A stretch of 64,000 bases of DNA, taken from contig NZ_SOQZ01000002.1 in assembly GCF_004366715.1 (NCBI RefSeq), positions 1 through 64,000 on the forward strand, given 5' to 3'. Source of the DNA: Meridianimaribacter flavus. GTDB lineage: Bacteria > Bacteroidota > Bacteroidia > Flavobacteriales > Flavobacteriaceae. This document shows positions 30,404-35,326 of the stretch, one piece after another (the stretch's first letter is position 1; each line of letters opens with the position of its first letter). The translations under genes and the position numbers were made by a program. The notes below the pieces were generated by a model that worked only from the letters and a program-made list of their open reading frames with translations, searched no databases and had not been told where the DNA came from.

Positions 30404-30766
30404 ATGGAAATAGCAATAATTGCTCATGATGGTAAGAAAGCTGAAATGGTTCAGTTTTTAAATCAGCATAAAGACATATTATTAAGCAAGAAAATAAATT
30501 TAATCTCTACAGGAACCACTGGAAAAAAAGTAAAAAAAGCAGGTTTTGAAGTTACAAGACTGCTATCTGGTCCTTTAGGTGGAGATGCTCAAATTGCTGC
30601 TAGAGTAGCAGAAGGACAATGTAATATGGTATTGTTTTTTAGAGATCCTCTTGAAAAACATCCTCACGAACCTGATGTGCTTATGTTAATGCGTTTATGC
30701 GATGTACATGATGTACCATTAGCTACCAATCCAGCAACAGCAGAACTTTTAATGAAAGCACTTTAA
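30404..30766 (+). CDS. mgsA: Methylglyoxal synthase
   Basis: The 120-residue enzyme converts dihydroxyacetone phosphate to methylglyoxal and phosphate, a glycolytic bypass used when phosphate is limiting. Visible motifs are STGTTGKKVKKAG (phosphate binding), LLSGPLGGDAQIAA with the catalytic-region Asp61, and FFRDPLEKHPHEPD. It is shorter than the 152-residue E. coli enzyme because N- and C-terminal extensions are missing, but the core is complete. It is co-transcribed with the BadF-type kinase; its stop codon lies inside the terminator stem. Confidence 0.93.
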   Translation: MEIAIIAHDGKKAEMVQFLNQHKDILLSKKINLISTGTTGKKVKKAGFEVTRLLSGPLGGDAQIAARVAEGQCNMVLFFRDPLEKHPHEPDVLMLMRLCDVHDVPLATNPATAELLMKAL

Positions 30767-30785
30767 ATTAATAAAGTGCTTTTTT
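30757..30785. terminator. Terminator overlapping the mgsA stop codon
   Basis: A 9-bp stem (30757-30765 with 30772-30780) followed by a T run ends mgsA. It lies just before the convergent guaC stop and may serve both. Confidence 0.85.
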
Positions 30786-30796
30786 ATGTGTAGAAA

Positions 30797-31837
30797 TTAA
30801 GGATTATAGACTTGATTTTCCTGTTCGGCAACTCTAATAAACGTAGTGCGTTTAGTAAGTTCCTTTAAGCGTTCAGCACCAACATAAGTACAAGTGCTTC
30901 GTAAACCACCTAAAATATCTTGTAGCGTGTTTTCTACATTCCCTCTATAAGGGACTTCAACTGTTTTGCCTTCGCTAGCTCTGTATTCGGCAACACCACC
31001 AACATGTTTTTCCATTGCAGTAGAAGAACTCATTCCGTAAAACTGTTTATAAGGTTTACCATTGCGTTCTATAAGTTCGCCACCACTTTCATTGTGTCCA
31101 GCAAGCATGCCACCAAGCATTACAAAATCTGCAGCAGCACCAAACGCTTTAGCTATATCACCAGGAATGGTACAACCACCATCACTAATAATTTGTCCAC
31201 CTAAACCATGAGCAGCATCAGCACATTCAATAATTGCAGATAACTGAGGATAACCAACACCTGTTTTTACCCTTGTGGTACAAACGCTTCCTGGTCCAAT
31301 ACCAACTTTTACAACATCAGCTCCAGAGAGCAACAGTTCTTCAACCATTTCACCAGTAACCACGTTACCAGCAATAATCACCTTATCAGGATATTGGTCT
31401 CTGGTGCGTTTTACGAAATCAACAAAGTGTTCAGAATAACCATTAGCTACATCAATACAAATGAATTTATATTGCGGATTAAAATTTAAAATTGAAGCTA
31501 GTTTTTCAGAATCTTGTTGTCCTGTTCCTGTGCTAATCGCTAAATAATCTTCAATACCTTCTGGTGCATTAGATGAAAACACGTTCCAGTCGGTAATAGA
31601 GTAGTGCTTGTGTATTGCAGTAAACAATTTATGTTTTGACAAGGCCAAAGCCATATCAAAAGTGCCAACGGTATCCATATTGGCAGCCATAATTGGGATG
31701 CCTTTCCAGTTGACTTTACTGTTTAAAAAGGTAAATTCTCTTTCTAAATTAACCTGTGAACGACTCTTTAGTGTAGAACGTTTTGGTCGAATCATAACAT
31801 CTTTAAAACCTAGTTTTATTTCATATTCAATGCGCAT
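30797..31837 (-). CDS. guaC: GMP reductase
   Basis: The 346-residue TIM-barrel enzyme reduces GMP to IMP with NADPH for purine balance. The catalytic loop reads [17 protein letters not shown] with Cys186, the same number as in human GMP reductase. Further motifs are [24 protein letters not shown], and [11 protein letters not shown]. It lacks the CBS domains of IMP dehydrogenase and has the eukaryote/E. coli-like length, so GuaC is favoured over GuaB. It is a single-gene unit, convergent with mgsA and divergent from the membrane protein at 31988. Confidence 0.95.
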   Translation of the reverse strand: MRIEYEIKLGFKDVMIRPKRSTLKSRSQVNLEREFTFLNSKVNWKGIPIMAANMDTVGTFDMALALSKHKLFTAIHKHYSITDWNVFSSNAPEGIEDYLAISTGTGQQDSEKLASILNFNPQYKFICIDVANGYSEHFVDFVKRTRDQYPDKVIIAGNVVTGEMVEELLLSGADVVKVGIGPGSVCTTRVKTGVGYPQLSAIIECADAAHGLGGQIISDGGCTIPGDIAKAFGAAADFVMLGGMLAGHNESGGELIERNGKPYKQFYGMSSSTAMEKHVGGVAEYRASEGKTVEVPYRGNVENTLQDILGGLRSTCTYVGAERLKELTKRTTFIRVAEQENQVYNP

Positions 31838-31987
31838 AATGGATATAATTGGGTTACTATCAAAAATACAAAACTCAAGTGGATGTTTTTGGTTGACTTA
31901 TTAACAATTTATACAATAAGTTAGACCGATAAAATGTATATTAGGCATTGTTAAATATTGTAATCGACAAATAGATTAGCTTTTAAT

Positions 31988-32320
31988 ATGACTAAATATT
32001 ATAAGGAAAAAGCACTTTTGGCAACAAAAAATAAGATTGATAGCATAAAGCGAGATGCTGATTTTTTTAAAAGAAATTTAAACAGATTTATTGTTTTTGG
32101 AACTTTAGCTTCTTTTGTAGCTCCAAATTATGGAAAAGACAAACCGCTTTATGCAGAATTAAATGTGTCGTATTATGATTTAGTAGTCTTTTTTGTAATT
32201 GTATTTGCTTCAATTTGTTTTATTAGTTACATCATATGGAAAGTTCAAGATAGGACAAGAATGCGTAAACTACTAAAGCGTAAAAAAGAATTAGAAGAAG
32301 AAATAAAGAGTTATGAGTGA
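31988..32320 (+). CDS. Small two-span membrane protein with basic coiled tail
   Basis: A 110-residue protein of unrecognised family. A basic N-terminal helix (~1-33) is followed by a moderately hydrophobic segment (IVFGTLASFVAP). A clear transmembrane segment (YYDLVVFFVIVFASICFISYIIW) spans ~67-90; only parts are quoted. The C-terminal tail is a charged helix (RKLLKRKKELEEEIKSYE), probably cytoplasmic. No enzymatic motif is present. It is the last gene before the accessory insert and stands alone. Confidence 0.65.
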   Translation: MTKYYKEKALLATKNKIDSIKRDADFFKRNLNRFIVFGTLASFVAPNYGKDKPLYAELNVSYYDLVVFFVIVFASICFISYIIWKVQDRTRMRKLLKRKKELEEEIKSYE

Positions 32321-32397
32321 TTTATTAACAGCTATTAATGTTAAGTTTGATGTCATGAAATTTTAAGATTGAATTTTAAAAATAAAAAAACTAACTT

Positions 32398-32405
32398 CGT
32401 TTAAC
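32398..32405 (+). other. Possible left boundary of the accessory insert
   Basis: CGTTTAAC resembles the CGTTAAAC at the right end of the element at 34918-34925. It lies in the 267-bp gap before the TAC module. One short match is weak evidence; the rest of the gap shows only AT-rich sequence and the TAC promoter. Confidence 0.2.
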
Positions 32406-32551
32406 TCTCGATATAAATTATTAAAACAATTCATATCTAATTATTGGCAACCATTTAAAATCACTCTACTCATTAAGAAATTTTGAAGATTATTAATTTC
32501 ATTTGTAGCAAATCAAAATACTTTAAAATATAAATAAATCATAAATATTTC

Positions 32552-32561
32552 ACTTATAAGT
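32552..32561. promoter_or_regulatory. Candidate antitoxin operator palindrome
   Basis: ACTTATAAGT is a perfect 10-bp palindrome 10 bp before the -7 box, inside the expected promoter spacer. Autoregulation by the HTH antitoxin at such a site is the rule in related modules; binding here is inferred. Confidence 0.4.
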
Positions 32562-32571
32562 AAAATAACTA

Positions 32572-32579
32572 TATATTTG
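32572..32579 (+). promoter_or_regulatory. -7 promoter box of the TAC operon
   Basis: TATATTTG matches TAnnTTTG and ends only 8 bp before the toxin ATG at 32588. The transcript would have almost no 5' leader. Confidence 0.65.
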
Positions 32580-32587
32580 CAAGCCGT

Positions 32588-33091
32588 ATGTTCTCGAAAT
32601 GTCAATTAATTAAAATACCTCAATTCAGTGGACCAAAGGGTTCTGTTTACACTATATTAATTGACGATGAAGAAATTACAGCGTTCAAAAATTTCGTAAT
32701 GATGAATAATTCATTTAAAAGTGAAATAAAAGATATAGTTGGACGTTTAAAAACTATGGGGTTTAAAACTGGTATGAGAGAGGACTTTTTTAAATTGTAC
32801 GAAGGTAACCCTGGAGACGGCGTTTGCGCATTGTTTGACAAAGAAGACAGTAACTTAAGATTGTATTGTGTTCGTTACGGCTCTCAAATTGTAATACTTG
32901 GAGGTGGAGGTCACAAACCAAAATCCATTAGAACTTTCCAAGAAGATGAAAATTTAGAGAAACAAAATTTTATCCTAAGAGACTTATCAAAACTAATTAC
33001 TGAAAAAATGCAAGACAAAGAAATTTGGTTTAGCGAAGATGGCTTAGATTTTGAAGGTGACTTAACAATTGAAAACTATAATTATGAATAA
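32588..33091 (+). CDS. Putative RelE/HigB-fold toxin of a toxin-antitoxin-chaperone module
   Basis: The 167-residue protein is longer than classical RelE/HigB (~95-120). The helical ~30-60 region is followed by a core that fits the RelE beta-sheet order: EDFFKLYEGNPGDGVCALF (65-83), LRLYCVRYGSQIVILGGGGH (90-109) and the basic KPKSIRTF (110-117). A C-terminal helix and acidic tail follow. RelE-fold toxins cleave mRNA at the ribosome; catalysis here is unproven because residues vary in the family. The overlap of 8 bp with an HTH gene, followed 3 bp later by a SecB-like gene, strongly supports a toxin role. An alternative is a non-toxic Gp49-like host-interaction protein. Confidence 0.72.
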   Translation: MFSKCQLIKIPQFSGPKGSVYTILIDDEEITAFKNFVMMNNSFKSEIKDIVGRLKTMGFKTGMREDFFKLYEGNPGDGVCALFDKEDSNLRLYCVRYGSQIVILGGGGHKPKSIRTFQEDENLEKQNFILRDLSKLITEKMQDKEIWFSEDGLDFEGDLTIENYNYE

Positions 33092-33515
33092 ATCTGCACA
33101 AGAGAATTTTGACTTTATAGACGATATTTTGGAAGAAATATCGCCTGTAGAAATGAAAAAAATCGAACAACGTATGCTTAATGCTGAAAAAATCCGTAAA
33201 GCTATGGATGCCAAAGGTTGGAACAATACCAAATTATTAGAGGCATTGAATATGAAAAGCCTAAGCATAATAACTAAATGGCTAAGTGGAACTCATAATT
33301 TTACTCAAGACACTTTAGTAGAAATTGGTGAAGTTTTAGGGATTAATTTCTTTGAACCAGCAGAACAAGGAATTACTATAGAATTTAGTTTTCCAGTATT
33401 AAAAAATAAAACAAGTGGATTTGATTCATACAGCAGTCTGGATTATATTTTAAATGCTAATCAAATTAATTTGTCAAATTCATTTAATAATAATTGCACA
33501 GAATATCAAGCTTAA
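33084..33515 (+). CDS. HTH (XRE-like) antitoxin with C-terminal tail
   Basis: The 143-residue protein starts at ATG 33084, overlapping the toxin stop by 8 bp; a TTG-type start upstream at 33069 is less likely. Residues 1-32 are an acidic helix (EEISPVEMKKIEQRM). The HTH lies at ~33-91 (IRKAMDAKGWNNTKLLEALN ... ITKWLSGTHNFT), typical of HigA/XRE antitoxins. Residues 92-143 form a low-complexity Asn/Ser-rich tail with hydrophobic patches (ITIEFSFPVL). In TAC systems such a tail is the chaperone addiction domain that the SecB-like partner protects. The tail assignment is inference from position and composition. Confidence 0.82.
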   Translation: MNKSAQENFDFIDDILEEISPVEMKKIEQRMLNAEKIRKAMDAKGWNNTKLLEALNMKSLSIITKWLSGTHNFTQDTLVEIGEVLGINFFEPAEQGITIEFSFPVLKNKTSGFDSYSSLDYILNANQINLSNSFNNNCTEYQA

Positions 33516-33518
33516 ATT

Positions 33519-33941
33519 ATGTCTGAAGAAAAACCATTTAATTTTCAAATAAAAGGTATCGAAATTCTTGATACGAGTATTATAAGACCAAAAAATAAAA
33601 TTGATGGTAATACGGTATTTGGATTTGACTTACAGGCACAGCACAGTTTTAATTTAGAAAGAGAATTAGTTATAGTAACTTGTAATATTGATGTGTTAGA
33701 TAACAATTCTAAGGATAAATTAGGTCACGTTAATGCAAGTTGCTTATACTATGTTGAGAATTTCAAACAGTATTTTGACGAGAAAACAAGCGCACCAAGT
33801 TTACCTCAAGGTGTTGTCACAATGCTGAATTCTATTTCAATTTCTACTGTTAGAGGTGTTATGTATGGAATTTTTAGGGGAACATTCTTAAATGGAGCTA
33901 TTTTACCTGTTGTTAACCCTAATATGCAAATAAAAAAATAA
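33519..33941 (+). CDS. SecB-like chaperone of the TAC module
   Basis: The 140-residue protein aligns by eye with SecB. The N-terminal FQIKGIEILDTSIIRPKN matches E. coli FQIQRIYTKDISFEAPN in position and pattern. The middle beta strands (FDLQAQHSF ... VIVTCNIDV) follow. The C-terminal helix and turn VRGVMYGIFRGTF ... ILPVVNP match the SecB AREC...RGTF...LAPVN region. It is slightly shorter than SecB (155) and lacks the C-terminal SecA-binding acidic tail, as expected of a TAC chaperone. It starts 3 bp after the antitoxin gene. A housekeeping SecB role is unlikely, given this context. Confidence 0.85.
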   Translation: MSEEKPFNFQIKGIEILDTSIIRPKNKIDGNTVFGFDLQAQHSFNLERELVIVTCNIDVLDNNSKDKLGHVNASCLYYVENFKQYFDEKTSAPSLPQGVVTMLNSISISTVRGVMYGIFRGTFLNGAILPVVNPNMQIKK

Positions 33942-33943
33942 AA

Positions 33944-34076
33944 AACGGTAGCCAACAATGGCTATAAGTAATTGTAAGTAATCGCATACTTACGAAAATC
34001 CTCGCAGATTTTCAGTTTGGTGCGTACTTGCAAAGTTTTGTGTTAAACCACGCAACTACTCATAGCCGAGACCGTT
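33944..34076. repeat. Palindromic element A (attC-like?)
   Basis: Outer inverted repeat AACGGT (33944-33949) pairs with ACCGTT (34071-34076). GGCTAT (33960-33965) pairs with ATAGCC (34062-34067). Internal hairpins are GTAAGTA/TACTTAC (33974-33980/33987-33993) and AAAATC/GATTTT (33995-34000/34007-34012) around CTCGCA. It begins 3 bp past the SecB-like stop. Its core AATCCTCGC-GATTT recurs in element D. Confidence 0.7.
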
Positions 34077-34154
34077 CAAGCACATTCGGCTAAAGCCGAC
34101 CAATGTTGCTACATTGCTTCGCAATTCTCGCCCCATTGGAAATGTGCTTGAACG
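34073..34154. repeat. Palindromic element B, cruciform-like
   Basis: A perfect 14-bp stem (34073-34086 with 34141-34154) encloses two arms. Arm 1 is TCGGCT-AA-AGCCGA (34086-34099). Arm 2 is CCAATG/CATTGG (34100-34105/34134-34139) containing ATTGC-TTC-GCAAT (34113-34125). It shares CGTT with element A and AACG with element C at its ends. Confidence 0.75.
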
Positions 34155-34338
34155 CTGCGCTATGCCAAATTGCTACTAGGTATATCAAATAACATCGACT
34201 TTAACCGCACTTCGAGTGAAAACGTGCAAGAACAATAGCTATACGCAATTTGATGTGGTTTAACCTGTATTTTTAAAAATTTGTGAATAAATTCACTATT
34301 TTTAAAATCCAAAACCACACTACGCATAGCGCAGCGTT
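34151..34338. repeat. Palindromic element C
   Basis: A perfect 14-bp inverted repeat AACGCTGCGCTATG (34151-34164) with its complement at 34325-34338 bounds 188 bp. Inner pairs are AAATTGC/GCAATTT (34167-34173/34245-34251), TGTGGTTT/AAACCACA (34254-34261/34312-34319) and GTGAAT/ATTCAC near 34283-34296. No ORF is present. It ends in CGTTAG, just before the small membrane-protein gene. Confidence 0.7.
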
Positions 34339-34391
34339 AGCATTCATTGGTAAAAACACTTAAAACATCAACAATCTATTTGACTTATTCT

Positions 34392-34586
34392 ATGAAAAAG
34401 CACTTTGTTTATATAATAATTTCGATACTTTTTATTATAAGTTCAATATTTCGTCTCAATTACATTGTTAATACTGTGGCTTGTAGACACGGATGCATAC
34501 CTGTAATCGCTTTTTTACTTTTCATAATTGGAATAATATTGTTGTTAATTGGTATAATTTTATTCTTTAAATCTAAAAGAGTGTAA
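34392..34586 (+). CDS. Small membrane protein between palindromic elements
   Basis: From ATG 34392 the product has 64 residues; a TTG 15 codons upstream (34347) is a less likely start. Two transmembrane segments are evident: HFVYIIISILFIISSIF (~4-20) and IAFLLFIIGIILLLIGIILF (~39-58). A short extracytoplasmic loop (VACRHGCIPV) holds a Cys pair, and the tail is basic (KSKRV). No family is recognised. It is the only credible ORF between elements C and D, so it may be the content of one mobile cassette. Confidence 0.5.
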   Translation: MKKHFVYIIISILFIISSIFRLNYIVNTVACRHGCIPVIAFLLFIIGIILLLIGIILFFKSKRV

Positions 34587-34803
34587 TTATATTATTTGGA
34601 AAATAGAGATTGTGGAATCGGAAATTAAATTTAAAAACCGAATAATATGCGGAATTTAGCAAGTTGCAGAATTGCTTACTCAATCGGAATTGAAAAAGTT
34701 TACGGAATAAATCGCTGACCGAATTCACTCAAACGCTAGAAAAATAAAAAACGGAATTGAATCAAATAATTAATAGTCTGAATAAAAACAACGAAATGCC
34801 AAC
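34587..34803. other. Gene-less AT-rich spacer before element D
   Basis: Every frame is broken by stops. The sequence contains several AAT/GAAT-rich tracts (CGGAATTGA-type words recur), possibly decayed coding sequence, but no recognisable product. Confidence 0.4.
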
Positions 34804-34925
34804 AACGTGTATAGCTCATTGTGGCTGAATTCCTAATCGGAATTCATTGCAATTTGCTATCTTTCGGTTACGGCGGAAAATCCTCGCGGATTTCCCGCAA
34901 CAAGCCATACACAAGACCGTTAAAC
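34804..34925. repeat. Palindromic element D, same family as element A
   Basis: GTGTATAGC (34807-34815) pairs with GCCATACAC (34904-34912) with one wobble position. An AACG start (34804) and CCGTT end (34917-34921) bound it. Internal hairpins are GAATTCC/GGAATTC (34827-34833/34839-34845) and GGAAAATCC-TCGC-GGATTTCC (34875-34895). The final GTTAAAC fits the integron R' pattern GTTRRRY. It ends 10 bp before the ridA stop. Confidence 0.65.
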
Positions 34926-34935
34926 GAACCTCGTG

Positions 34936-35316
34936 TTATTTCACTGCAATCATGCTAATTTCCACGTTTACAAACTTAGGTAAATTGGCAACTTCTACAG
35001 TTTCTCTTGCAGGAGCAGTGTCTGGATTAAAATAAGTTCCGTATACCTCATTTATCTTTGAAAAGTTATTCATATCACTAATGAATATTGAGGTTTTTAC
35101 TACGTTTTCAAAGGTCATATCTGCAGCTTCCAAAACCGCTTTCATGTTTTCCATTACTTGCTTGGTTTCGGTTTGAATGTCATCTAAAACCAACTCCATA
35201 GTTTCAGGATGCAATGCAATTTGCCCTGAAGTATATAAAGTGTTTCCTACAAGTGTAGCTTGGTTATAAGGTCCAATAGGAGCAGGAGCTTTGGTAGTGT
35301 TGATTATTGTTTTCAT
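34936..35316 (-). CDS. ridA: RidA family enamine/imine deaminase
   Basis: The 126-residue protein is of YjgF/YER057c/UK114 type and hydrolyses reactive 2-aminoacrylate and related enamines in the cytoplasm. Motifs are TTKAPAPIGPYNQATLVGN, LYTSGQIALHP and the terminal VEISMIAVK; the conserved Arg (ARETVEVANLP) is present. The ATG at 35316 matches family N-termini; an upstream in-frame start (35343) would overlap lptD and is rejected. It follows lptD by 10 bp on the same strand. Confidence 0.93.
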   Translation of the reverse strand: MKTIINTTKAPAPIGPYNQATLVGNTLYTSGQIALHPETMELVLDDIQTETKQVMENMKAVLEAADMTFENVVKTSIFISDMNNFSKINEVYGTYFNPDTAPARETVEVANLPKFVNVEISMIAVK

Positions 35317-35326
35317 AACGTAGTTA

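Noticed and set aside
32321-32587. Integron attI site with integrase promoter upstream of the TAC
   Set aside because: Only one CGTTTAAC match is present and no integrase is encoded; listed only as a weak boundary candidate.
33519-33941. Housekeeping SecB of the general secretion pathway
   Set aside because: The gene is 3 bp after an antitoxin-like gene, and the C-terminal SecA-binding tail is missing. The family fold is accepted, the housekeeping role is not.
33944-34338. CRISPR array
   Set aside because: The repeats are single palindromic elements of different sequence and length, without regular direct repeats or spacers. No cas gene is in the window.
34587-34803. Degraded gene
   Set aside because: Repeated CGGAATTGA-like words suggest decay, but no frame gives a recognisable product, so no pseudogene is called.
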